From: CBCXVS01 sp965178525
GTDB taxonomy: Bacteria > Tectomicrobia > Entotheonellia > Entotheonellales > Entotheonellaceae
Reading direction: 5' to 3'
Length of the DNA stretch: 8,247 nt
NCBI GenBank assembly: GCA_965178525.1
Contig: CBCXVS010000315.1
Span: 1 to 8,247 of the forward strand
This document shows, one piece after another, positions 1 to 6,388 of this stretch. Every line of letters begins with the position of its first letter. Position 1 is the first letter of the stretch. The notes under the pieces are model-generated. The model saw only the letters and a list, made by a program, of their open reading frames with translations, was not told where the DNA came from and made no database searches. A program made the translations under genes and the position numbers.

Positions 1-993
1 AGGTCAATTCGTTTCAGGCTTTTGAGTTTTTATTTCAACAAGTTGTCGCCGAATCACGGGAGGAACTTCGGCCTAGAGATTGCAGACCATCTGGGTGATG
101 ATGCGTTAGCGGCGCCTCCGGTGAATCTGGTTGGGCGGGCGCACTGGGTCCTGGCGGATTACCGGCAGGCGAGTCAGTTGCTACGGCGCAGTGCGGAGCA
201 GATGCGGCAGATCGGCGACATCACAGAGGAAGCGACCGCTGCGGGTTTTGCCGGGTGGACCCTGGGCTGTCTGGGCGAATTGGAGCAAGGGTTGGCGTAC
301 GCGGATCGGGGCCTCCGTTTAGCCCGGATGTTGCATAACCCGTTTGCCGAGGCCGCGGCCTATTTATATCGTGGCTCGATCCAGGATCAGCGGGGAGATT
401 GGAGCCAGGCATTGACAGATTATGAAGAGGGACAGCGGATCGCGGCGCAGGTCGGGGATCAGTTCCGGGTGTATTTGTTGAGCTTCATGCAAGGCCGGGC
501 GGTGATGATGGCGGGGAACGCGGCGCAAGGGCGCGTCCTGCTCGAAGAGAGCTTGGCGATGGCCGAGCAGCTCGGCACGCAGTTCCTTCTGGCGTGGCCC
601 CAAACCTACCTGGCGTCGTGTCTGCTTGTCCTGGGTGAGGCGGCGACGGCCCAGAAGCTGTGTCAAGAGGCGCTGCAAATGGCCGGGGCCGCGGGGGACA
701 AATACGGGCAGTTCATGGCGTACCGAACGCTGGCCGAGGCGTGGGGGCAGCTGGAGCCAGCGGCGCAGGAACACGTCGATAGCGCCATGAAGGCGTCCAT
801 GGCGTTGCAACAAACAATCGGGGCGCAGCCTGAACTCGCCCGGACCTATGTGTGCTATGCGCGGCTTCTCCAGAGCCAGGGGATGGAAGATACAGCCAGG
901 GCGTACCTTCTCCGGGCTATCGACGCGTTTCGGCGTCTGGGAATGACCTGGGACTTGGCGCAGGCAGAGGAGGCGTTGCGCGGGATCGCATAA
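1..993 (+). CDS. TPR-repeat protein, C-terminal part (5' end outside window)
   Basis: The reading frame is open from base 1 to the TAA at 991-993. A TTG at 22 is the first start-like codon, but no Shine-Dalgarno site precedes it, so I treat the gene as truncated by the window edge. The roughly 330 visible residues are almost all helical and Ala/Leu/Gln-rich, with repeated TPR-like pairs: a small residue near position 8, Tyr or Ala near 20, and G-x-x-x-x-A turns such as YRQASQLL, GDWSQALTDYEEG and GEAATAQKLCQEAL. The end, around FRRLGMTWDLAQAEEAL, resembles the C-termini of large multidomain proteins that combine an adenylate cyclase or winged-helix domain with an AAA/NB-ARC ATPase and a MalT-like TPR sensor. 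In such proteins the TPR part binds partners or ligands. The upstream domains cannot be seen, so the full function is unknown. The gene is convergent with the minus-strand gene downstream. Confidence 0.8.
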   Translation, partial: RSIRFRLLSFYFNKLSPNHGRNFGLEIADHLGDDALAAPPVNLVGRAHWVLADYRQASQLLRRSAEQMRQIGDITEEATAAGFAGWTLGCLGELEQGLAYADRGLRLARMLHNPFAEAAAYLYRGSIQDQRGDWSQALTDYEEGQRIAAQVGDQFRVYLLSFMQGRAVMMAGNAAQGRVLLEESLAMAEQLGTQFLLAWPQTYLASCLLVLGEAATAQKLCQEALQMAGAAGDKYGQFMAYRTLAEAWGQLEPAAQEHVDSAMKASMALQQTIGAQPELARTYVCYARLLQSQGMEDTARAYLLRAIDAFRRLGMTWDLAQAEEALRGIA

Positions 994-1046
994 GCACGGA
1001 TCAGCCACAGCTCACTGCCCCGAGCAGCAAAGATAACCGTGTGCCG

Positions 1047-1067
1047 AATGGCGGCGAATCCGCCGTT
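1047..1067 (+). terminator. Possible hairpin between convergent genes
   Basis: AATGGCGG (1047-1054) pairs with CCGCCGTT (1060-1067) around a CGAAT loop, with one G-U wobble when read on the plus strand. It lies about 55 nt past the stop of the TPR gene, in the 124-nt gap between two convergent genes. No T-run follows, so it is not a classical intrinsic terminator. It could protect the 3' end of an RNA, assist Rho-dependent termination, or be chance in GC-rich DNA. Confidence 0.25.
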
Positions 1068-1117
1068 GACACCCCCTAGGGACAAAACGCCTGCCGACTC
1101 ACGCACGGCCTGTCCTC

Positions 1118-2731
1118 TCAGATAATGATCCGGCTTGGCTCCTCCGGTTGCGATTGCGACCGTGACGGCTGGGAAAACGGCAAGATGATATTTCGTCCGG
1201 GATTGCGCTTGGCGCTTTCCAAACTGCGATCCAGCAGGGCGCCGGCAAACGGATTGCGGCGTAAGCGCTCCGGCGATTCCTCTTGCAGCGAACGCGCCGC
1301 GGCAACCGCCCACAGGGCCTCGAGGCGGCGCCCGGTTTGCAACAGATAATAGGCCATTTCTTCCAGCTGCAGCCGCATAATCCGCCGGGATTCCTCCCCC
1401 AGAGCTTCTTCTAAGGCCTGCTCATGCACGGCATTCATGCGGTCCCGCTGCATCATCTCGCTCACCACGATCTGGCTTTCTTCGATATCGCGAAGTTCAT
1501 CGCCATACTTCTGCAGAATCGAGAGCGGCAGCGTCCAGCCGGCGAATTCCGGTACGTCTAACAGATCACTGGCGTGATGCTCATACGCCGCCGCTTCTTG
1601 CAGATCTGCCTCCGAAAGCGCAGAGTAGACAATCGCTTTGTCGAAGGTGACGTTTGTTTCGCCGACGATGTCCCGCAGGGCAAAATAGTCCTCGGGAACC
1701 GGGGCGCCGGTCGCGAGGTTCATCTGGTGGGCTTGCGCGACTTGAAATTGGCAGTAAGTCGGCTCCAATTCGATCAGCGGCGACTGCGACTGAACTTTTT
1801 CCAGGAGCTCAGGGAGTTCCCGTTTGCTGGCTGGAAAGCCCAAGGCATGTTGGATGCCCGTGCCATAATTGATGACAAGGTAGGCCACATTGTAGCCGCC
1901 AAACGGTTTGGTACGAACCATCCACAGAAGGCGGTCACCCGCCGAGTCAATGTGGCTTGCCAGGCACATTTCCAGGCGATGCGTGACGGCGCCGACCACG
2001 CTGCGGCCGCGCCATGATGTCTCGTCGATGGCAACGCCATGCGCTTTGAGCCGATGTAAAGCCTTGCGGATCGTTTTTTGCGCGGCTTTGTCCGGCGTCT
2101 CCGCCAGCATGTCTTGGAGGATCGCGGCGCTTTCCGGCAGCGGAATCGCGGCCAGGCTGTCCACGAGCGCCATGCGCTCCTGCGCCTCGGTGGCGAGCTG
2201 TAAGGTCTGCAGGACCGCCAGCGCCATATACGGCTGCTCCGCCGTCAGTTCCCGGGCCAGATCGAGCGCGAGCGCCAACGGTAGGTTCTGCACCGTCTCG
2301 CGCCACGGCGGCTGTAGGGCGCCCTCGTCCGTCAGCGACGCCGGATCGGCCGTCCGCAACGCGCTCATGGCGATTTCCGCCTCCTGAATCGCCTGCTGGT
2401 AGGTGGCATCGGTGGGCGCTCCCAGGCGGTCGAGCACGGTGATGGCCAGGGCGCGGGTGCTGAGGGACAAGGCTGGATTTTGTACCCAGCATTGTAGGGC
2501 CTGTACATATTCCGAGGCCTCGGCCGCGCGCAGAAGGCGCAGCAATGCCTGCTGTTGCGCCTCGGGCAGCCGCAGGCCTTTGCGGGCGATAAAGCTGCTG
2601 AGGTTGGGCTGAACCTGCAGCAGGGTGTCAAGCGCCATGCGTGCTTCCGTGGGTGACAGCTCGCTCTGCGAAGCCATGTCCGCCAGGTCGGCTAACGTGG
2701 TGACAAGTGAGGAAGGGGTGGGTGAACTCAC
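1118..2731 (-). CDS. HEAT-repeat-like protein of unknown function
   Basis: The protein is about 537 residues from the GTG at 2731. That start has AAAGG 9 nt upstream; an ATG at 2740 abuts the same AAAGG with no spacer, and an ATG at 2812 has no Shine-Dalgarno site. The first half (roughly residues 1-260) is a run of amphipathic helices reminiscent of HEAT/ARM repeats, for example PYMALAVLQTLQLATEAQER and ESAAILQDMLAETPDKAAQK. The middle (roughly 260-340) looks like an alpha/beta segment with GDRLLWMVRTKPFGGYNVAY. The C-terminal third is helical and charged (EEALGEESRRIMRLQLEEMA), ending in a short basic and polar tail. No signal peptide, membrane segment or catalytic motif is visible. HEAT proteins usually act as scaffolds for protein-protein contacts. 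A sigma70 promoter at 2891-2919 would give a leader of about 150 nt. Nothing in the neighbours indicates its job. Confidence 0.85.
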   Translation of the reverse strand: MSSPTPSSLVTTLADLADMASQSELSPTEARMALDTLLQVQPNLSSFIARKGLRLPEAQQQALLRLLRAAEASEYVQALQCWVQNPALSLSTRALAITVLDRLGAPTDATYQQAIQEAEIAMSALRTADPASLTDEGALQPPWRETVQNLPLALALDLARELTAEQPYMALAVLQTLQLATEAQERMALVDSLAAIPLPESAAILQDMLAETPDKAAQKTIRKALHRLKAHGVAIDETSWRGRSVVGAVTHRLEMCLASHIDSAGDRLLWMVRTKPFGGYNVAYLVINYGTGIQHALGFPASKRELPELLEKVQSQSPLIELEPTYCQFQVAQAHQMNLATGAPVPEDYFALRDIVGETNVTFDKAIVYSALSEADLQEAAAYEHHASDLLDVPEFAGWTLPLSILQKYGDELRDIEESQIVVSEMMQRDRMNAVHEQALEEALGEESRRIMRLQLEEMAYYLLQTGRRLEALWAVAAARSLQEESPERLRRNPFAGALLDRSLESAKRNPGRNIILPFSQPSRSQSQPEEPSRIII

Positions 2732-2851
2732 GTGCGTCATCCTTTCAGATTGCCTGCGACTCGCTTGACTGCCGCAACGTTTCCAGGCCTGGACCGTATC
2801 CGCTACATCCATGTTCCGGAGGAGAAAGAGAGAAATGGTGCTGTCCGGTTA

Positions 2852-2919
2852 TTGACAAACGGTAGGGATACCGGTCTCGGTCGGTGCAGTAGTGTATAGA
2901 GCGGCTTGGCGTTTGTCAA
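2852..2919. repeat. 10-bp perfect inverted repeat flanking a promoter
   Basis: TTGACAAACG at 2852-2861 is repeated in inverted orientation as CGTTTGTCAA at 2910-2919, with 48 nt between. The right copy contains the -35 hexamer of the minus-strand promoter for the HEAT-like gene. The left copy falls about 23-33 nt downstream of the predicted transcription start and reads TTGACA on the plus strand. Two inverted half-sites around a promoter could be an operator pair, but no known regulator motif is recognised, and some of the match comes from the common -35 consensus. Confidence 0.4.
2891..2919 (-). promoter_or_regulatory. Sigma70-type promoter for the HEAT-like gene
   Basis: On the minus strand a perfect -35 TTGACA (complement of 2914-2919) is followed after exactly 17 nt by TACACT (complement of 2891-2896), a 5/6 match to the -10 consensus. 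Transcription would start near 2884 and run into the HEAT-like gene. This is one of the two best promoters in the window. It sits in the divergent region shared with the small gene at 3030. Confidence 0.65.
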
Positions 2920-2969
2920 CTGGCTGCTGAGGGGGCTGTAGGACATAGCTGATTTTGTCTCAGTACTTA

Positions 2970-2978
2970 TGTTATGCT
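2970..2978 (+). promoter_or_regulatory. Possible extended -10 promoter for the small gene at 3030
   Basis: TGTTATGCT at 2970-2978 fits an extended -10 (TGn plus TATGCT, 4/6 to consensus). No good -35 is present 16-18 nt upstream. The implied start near 2985 leaves a leader of about 45 nt before the ATG at 3030. This is the only candidate I see for that gene and it is weak. Confidence 0.25.
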
Positions 2979-3029
2979 CAGGAAAGCGCGCAGGCAGCGC
3001 GACGGTGAGTAGCAGAGAAGGACGATCGC

Positions 3030-3359
3030 ATGGCGCTGACCATGACGTTCTGGCCCAATCCGGTGTACCGTAACCATACGGGGGAGATGCGCTGGTATTT
3101 TCACGTCTCGGTGCGGCAGGACGGAGCCAAACGGATCCATATCTGGCGCTATCGAGGCGAATGGTACGATATGGAGAATCGGCTCCAGGATACGAAGGGA
3201 GACGACCTCGATATGCGCCTCGGCCCCTATCAGCACACGTCGTATTCCGACCTCTGGGTGACAAGTGCGATCCACCCTTTCCGCTACCGTCTGGTCCTCT
3301 TTGGCCGTGAAGAAGACGGGCACGAGGTGCAGGGCGAAGCGTTGTTAGTGTGTCAGTGA
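3030..3359 (+). CDS. Small hypothetical protein, 109 residues
   Basis: The ATG at 3030 has AGAAGGA ending 7 nt upstream, a strong ribosome binding site, and the codons show the G/C third-position bias of the neighbouring genes. The product is polar and rich in aromatic residues (four Trp and several Tyr, His and Phe) with alternating patterns such as RWYFHVSV and HIWRYRGEWY, which suggests a small mostly beta-sheet soluble protein. No signal peptide, membrane segment, metal-binding cluster or known catalytic motif is seen, and I do not recognise the family. The stop TGA (3357-3359) lies inside the first bases of the long inverted repeat that follows, so the C-terminus (LLVCQ) may have been set by insertion of that element. 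An antisense frame at 2967-3323 is less convincing because it lacks a ribosome site. Confidence 0.7.
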   Translation: MALTMTFWPNPVYRNHTGEMRWYFHVSVRQDGAKRIHIWRYRGEWYDMENRLQDTKGDDLDMRLGPYQHTSYSDLWVTSAIHPFRYRLVLFGREEDGHEVQGEALLVCQ

Positions 3360-3548
3360 AGCTGTCAGCTCTCAAGCGTCCTTGGAGGGAAGCAAGGGCG
3401 CTCTCAGCTGCTGCAGAAGGGAAGTTGAGGGGATGTTGGAGGGCGCGGCGTCGATGCTGCATTCGTGCGTAACGTCAAGTATTTCCTAGCTCATAGCTGA
3501 GAGCGCCCTTGCTTCCCTGCAAGGACGCTTGAGAGCTGAGAGCTTCAC
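3356..3548. repeat. 193-bp near-perfect inverted repeat (54-bp arms), MITE-like or REP-like
   Basis: Bases 3356-3409 are the reverse complement of 3495-3548 with only two mismatches (3364 against 3540 and 3385 against 3519, both G opposite G). The arms enclose an 85-nt centre. Transcribed RNA would form a 54-bp stem-loop. The arms contain AGCT cores at about 7-nt spacing (AGCTGTCAGCT, AGAGCTGAGAGCT). I see no transposase, no T-run and no clear target-site duplication at the ends. The near identity of the arms implies recent origin or selection for pairing. It could be a non-autonomous mobile element, a dispersed palindromic repeat, or a structured RNA. Confidence 0.85.
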
Positions 3549-3553
3549 ATCTA

Positions 3554-3582
3554 TTGATCCGAACCGGAAAATGCTCTATAGT
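3554..3582 (+). promoter_or_regulatory. Possible plus-strand sigma70 promoter
   Basis: TTGATC (3554-3559) and TATAGT (3577-3582) are separated by exactly 17 nt and match the -35 and -10 consensus at 4/6 and 5/6. Transcription would begin near 3589, run antisense through the tRNA-Thr unit, and could reach the small membrane protein gene at 3829 and possibly the lut operon. The site lies just past the inverted repeat. It is supported by sequence alone. Confidence 0.4.
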
Positions 3583-3603
3583 GTGGCGCGAGAGAGGTGG
3601 ACA

Positions 3604-3633
3604 CAAAAAACCTAGTGAATATGATTCACTAGG
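3604..3633 (-). terminator. Intrinsic terminator of the tRNA-Thr gene
   Basis: Read on the minus strand, CCTAGTGAAT (complement of 3624-3633) pairs perfectly with ATTCACTAGG (complement of 3611-3620) around a 3-nt loop, and is followed immediately by TTTTTT (complement of 3605-3610). It starts 10 nt past the tRNA 3' end. This is a textbook Rho-independent terminator. On the plus strand the hairpin has no downstream T-run, so it should act in one direction only. Confidence 0.9.
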
Positions 3634-3642
3634 AGGCGCGAA

Positions 3643-3715
<73 letters not shown>

Positions 3716-3733
3716 GGTTGGAATGGTGGTAGG

Positions 3734-3762
3734 ATAGTAGTGAATACGGTCCGATCCGTCAA
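3734..3762 (-). promoter_or_regulatory. Sigma70-type promoter of tRNA-Thr
   Basis: On the minus strand TTGACG (complement of 3757-3762, 5/6 to the -35) lies 17 nt before TACTAT (complement of 3734-3739, 4/6 to the -10). The start would be near 3727, about 12 nt before the mature tRNA 5' end at 3715, which is a typical short leader for a tRNA gene. Confidence 0.65.
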
Positions 3763-3828
3763 GGGGGATTTTGGTCCACGGCTCTCGCTGTAGGTGTGAT
3801 AGTAGATAGATGAGGGAGAGCACCGCAT

Positions 3829-4017
3829 ATGCAGACTCAGATATTTATGAGTGGGTTAATGTTAGGTTTGCTGTTGGGGGTCCTCCTCTGTTATGTGGCT
3901 CTCCGGTTTCTCAGCCGGCAACGTGGCCAAGGCAGACGGCGGGAAGTCGATCAGTTGACGGAGGAATTTCAAGAGCTGTTCCGGCGGATCGACCAGGATA
4001 AAAATCAAAGTCCTTAG
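3829..4017 (+). CDS. Small single-pass membrane protein, 62 residues
   Basis: The ATG at 3829 is preceded by GAGGGAGAG about 9-16 nt upstream. A frame starting at 3810 begins inside that purine tract and encodes a less protein-like product. Residues 5-27 (FMSGLMLGLLLGVLLCYVAL and following) form one hydrophobic helix with glycine and leucine patterning. A strongly basic stretch follows (residues 27-38, many Arg), then an acidic amphipathic helix (EVDQLTEEFQELFRRIDQD). The positive charges after the helix predict a cytoplasmic C-terminus. This plan suits a membrane-anchored adaptor or small inner-membrane protein. No family is recognised. It lies 171 nt upstream of lutA in the same direction with no clear terminator between, so co-transcription is possible but not shown. 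Confidence 0.65.
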   Translation: MQTQIFMSGLMLGLLLGVLLCYVALRFLSRQRGQGRRREVDQLTEEFQELFRRIDQDKNQSP

Positions 4018-4188
4018 CGTCGGTCATCCTTCCGTTTCGCCGCATGACCCTGAAGAGACGGCGGCCAGGAACGTGGCCTCCTGAGGGCCGCATAGCCGTA
4101 GGCGTGCGTCTGGGCCGTGTCCTGGCAGAGCCTGGTATCCGGCCTCTGCTATGCCGCATGGACGTCCGCAGATGCTGGAGTTTTGTCC

Positions 4189-4977
4189 ATGGTGGAACCT
4201 GCCCAACGCGCCGCCCCGAAGCGGGTGGCGCTCTTTGTCACATGTCTGGCTGATATGTTTTATCCCGATGCCGGTGAGGCGGCCGTGCAGGTGCTACGCC
4301 GGCTCGGCATTCACGTCGATTTTCCACCGGCGCAAACGTGCTGCGGGCAGCCGGCGTTCAATGCCGGTTTCCGGGAGCCGGCGCGTGCGGTGGCACAGCG
4401 GAATCTGGCGATTTTTGCCGACTATGATTACGTGGTGGCGCCATCCGGTTCGTGTACGGCGATGTTTCGCGTGTTCTATCCGGAACTTTTTGCGGCTGAT
4501 CCCGCGCGCGCCGCCCAGGCAGAGGCGCTGGCGCAACGGACGTATGAGCTGTCGGAATTTTTGGTGCGGGTGGTCGGGGTCGAGCAGGTGGGGGCGGTGT
4601 TTCCGGGCAAAGTGGCCTATCACGCCTCGTGTCATCTTTTGCGCGAACTGGGCGTGGCCGATGCGCCGCGCCGGCTCCTGGCGCAGGTGCAGGGCGCCAG
4701 CGTCGTGTCCATGGATTTGGAAGAGCAGTGTTGCGGCTTTGGCGGCGTCTTTGCCGTGAAGTATCCGGAAATTTCCGACGCCATGTTGCAGAAGAAAATC
4801 GCCAGTCTCAAACGGGCTGGCGCCGATACGCTGGTGTCGTGTGATGCCGGCTGTTTGATGCATATCGCCGGGCGCTTGCACCGGCAGGGAGAAACCGTGC
4901 GCATCATGCATCTGGCGGAGTTGCTCAACGCACGGGAAACGGCGGAGGAGGGGCATGGCGGCGTATCTGGGAACTGA
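4189..4977 (+). CDS. lutA: LutA/YkgE-type (Fe-S) protein, lactate utilisation subunit A
   Basis: This 262-residue protein is the Cys-rich CCG-domain subunit of the LutABC L-lactate-oxidising complex, a cytoplasmic iron-sulphur complex that converts lactate to pyruvate. Two CCG domains are visible. The first has Cys19, then C51-C52-G53 (TCCGQPAFNAGF) and Cys89 in PSGSC. The second has Cys148 (ASCHLLRELG), C181-C182-G183 (QCCGFGGVFAVKYPEIS) and Cys218/Cys222. CCG domains bind noncubane iron-sulphur clusters and are shared with heterodisulfide reductase and glycolate oxidase subunit GlcF. I chose the ATG at 4189 because GGAG lies 8 nt upstream and the N-terminus then fits the family; the frame continues up to 4117 but adds non-conserved residues. 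The 171 nt before it show no gene, no GntR/LutR-like operator and no clear promoter. The C-terminal tail overlaps lutB by 23 nt, implying coupled translation. Confidence 0.93.
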   Translation: MVEPAQRAAPKRVALFVTCLADMFYPDAGEAAVQVLRRLGIHVDFPPAQTCCGQPAFNAGFREPARAVAQRNLAIFADYDYVVAPSGSCTAMFRVFYPELFAADPARAAQAEALAQRTYELSEFLVRVVGVEQVGAVFPGKVAYHASCHLLRELGVADAPRRLLAQVQGASVVSMDLEEQCCGFGGVFAVKYPEISDAMLQKKIASLKRAGADTLVSCDAGCLMHIAGRLHRQGETVRIMHLAELLNARETAEEGHGGVSGN

Positions 4978-6388
4978 GGATTTCGTCACGCACGCGAAGC
5001 AGGCGCTGCAGGATGCGCCGTTGCAAGAAGCCCTGGTGCTGCTGACGGACAACTTCGCGCCGCGCCGCGTGGCTGCCATGGCGGCGTTGGGCAATGCGGA
5101 AGCGCTGCGGACGCAGGCGCGAGCCATCAAAGAGCACACGGTCGCGCACCTAGACATGTATCTCGAGCGCTTTGCGACGCAACTCCAGCGGGTGGGGGTG
5201 CAGGTGCACTGGGCCGAGGATGCCGCCGAGGCGCGCCAAATTATCGCGTCGATTGCGCAGGAAGCGGACGCCAAGGTGATCGTCAAAGGCAAATCCATGG
5301 CGACCGAGGAGATCCACCTCAATCCGCACCTGGAACAGCAAGGCTATGAGGTGGTCGAGACGGACCTGGGGGAATACATCATCCAGCTAGCCGAGGAGAC
5401 GCCGTCGCACATTATTGCGCCAGCGATTCACAAAACGCGCCAACAAATTGCCGAGCTGTTTCACGACAAATTGCAGACCCCGTACACGGAAACCATCCCG
5501 GAAATGACCCAACTGGCCCGCCGCCAGTTGCGCCAGCAGTTTCTGCGGGCGGACATGGGCATTACCGGGGTCAATTTCGCCATCGCGGAGACGGGCTCGA
5601 TCGTCATTGTGACCAATGAGGGCAATGGCCGCTTGTCGTCGACGCTGCCCAAGGTCCATGTGGCGCTGATGGGCATGGAAAAAGTCATCCCCAACCTGGC
5701 GGATTTGGCCGTGATGCTTAAAGTCCTGACCAATAGCGCCACGGGGCAGAAGATTTCGAGCTATGTGACGATGATGACGGGACCGCGCCGGGCGCACGAC
5801 CTGGACGGTCCGGAGGCGTTGCACGTGGTCATTATGGACAATGGCCGCTCGTCGATCTTGCGCAGCGCCAATCGCGAGGCGCTCTATTGTCTGCGGTGCG
5901 GGGCCTGCTTGAATGTGTGTCCGATCTACCAAAATATTGGCGGGCATGCGTATGGTTGGGTCTATCCCGGTCCCATTGGCGCCGTGCTGACGCCATTGTT
6001 CGTCGGGCTCGAACCGGCGCATCATCTGCCGCGCGCCAGCACGTTGTGCGGGGCCTGTCGTGACGCCTGTCCGGTGAAGATCAACATTCCGCACATGCTG
6101 TTGCACTTGCGCCAGGAGCTGGTCGATCAGCGCCACGTGCCTGGGGCCGAAAAGGTTCTCTTTGCCCTCTGGGCGCGCCTGATGCAGCATCCGCGGCTCT
6201 ATGCCTGGGCCACACGGCTGGCGTCGGTGCTGCAAAAACCTCTGGTGCGCCAGGGGTGGATTACCCGCCTCCCACCGCCGTTGCAGGGTTGGACGCAATC
6301 GCGCGATTTGAAGGCGGTGGCGCCGCAGTCGTTCCGGCAGCGCTGGCAGCAGACGCTGCAACACCAGGAGGCGCCCGGTCATGAGTAG
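4955..6388 (+). CDS. lutB: LutB/YkgF-type LUD-domain ferredoxin-like subunit
   Basis: The product is 477 residues, the usual LutB length. Residues about 70-295 form the LUD domain, including KSMATEEIHLN, the signature FAIAETGSIVIVTNEGNGRL (around 208-227) and MTGPRRAHDLDGP. Two cysteine motifs follow: C312-x2-C315-x2-C318-x3-C322-P, and C365-x2-C368-x3-C372-P with a shorter first part. They are typical of a 4Fe-4S ferredoxin-like (Fer4) domain, here likely passing electrons from lactate oxidation between LutC and LutA. The last roughly 90 residues match the helical, Arg-rich C-terminal region of LutB proteins. The ATG at 4955 has GGAGGAGG a few bases upstream, inside the end of lutA. The gene also overlaps lutC by 8 nt. 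All expected cysteines are present, so the subunit appears functional. Confidence 0.95.
   Translation: MAAYLGTEDFVTHAKQALQDAPLQEALVLLTDNFAPRRVAAMAALGNAEALRTQARAIKEHTVAHLDMYLERFATQLQRVGVQVHWAEDAAEARQIIASIAQEADAKVIVKGKSMATEEIHLNPHLEQQGYEVVETDLGEYIIQLAEETPSHIIAPAIHKTRQQIAELFHDKLQTPYTETIPEMTQLARRQLRQQFLRADMGITGVNFAIAETGSIVIVTNEGNGRLSSTLPKVHVALMGMEKVIPNLADLAVMLKVLTNSATGQKISSYVTMMTGPRRAHDLDGPEALHVVIMDNGRSSILRSANREALYCLRCGACLNVCPIYQNIGGHAYGWVYPGPIGAVLTPLFVGLEPAHHLPRASTLCGACRDACPVKINIPHMLLHLRQELVDQRHVPGAEKVLFALWARLMQHPRLYAWATRLASVLQKPLVRQGWITRLPPPLQGWTQSRDLKAVAPQSFRQRWQQTLQHQEAPGHE

Noticed and set aside
2818..2855. Six-codon plus-strand mini-frame (ATG at 2835) after GGAGGAG, a possible leader peptide
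   Set aside because: The purine tract is on the strand opposite the HEAT gene transcript, no attenuator or downstream gene fits it, and such short frames are common by chance.
2967..3323. 118-residue minus-strand frame opposite the small gene at 3030
   Set aside because: No Shine-Dalgarno site. The plus-strand frame has AGAAGGA at correct spacing and the better codon pattern.
2803..3462. 219-residue minus-strand open frame
   Set aside because: It runs across the divergent promoter region, the small plus-strand gene and part of the inverted repeat. It is Arg/Pro/Ser-rich with no ribosome site and no protein-like motif. It is best explained as a shadow frame in GC-rich DNA.
3356..3548. Inverted repeat as an intrinsic terminator or CRISPR-like repeat
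   Set aside because: There is no T-run after either arm, the stem is far longer than a terminator, and there is only one pair of arms with no spacer-repeat periodicity.
4018..4188. Operator or promoter for the lut operon in the 171-nt gap
   Set aside because: I looked for GntR/LldR-like dyads and for -35/-10 pairs with 16-18 nt spacing and found none convincing; only generic GC-rich partial palindromes are present.
4294..5322. 342-residue minus-strand frame opposite lutA/lutB
   Set aside because: It is antisense to two clear family members. Its length follows from high G/C at third codon positions, and the product is Arg/His/Ala-rich with no motif.
5387..6382. 331-residue minus-strand frame opposite lutB
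   Set aside because: It is a shadow of lutB; the composition (Arg, His, Gln, Pro) is not protein-like and no start signal is seen.
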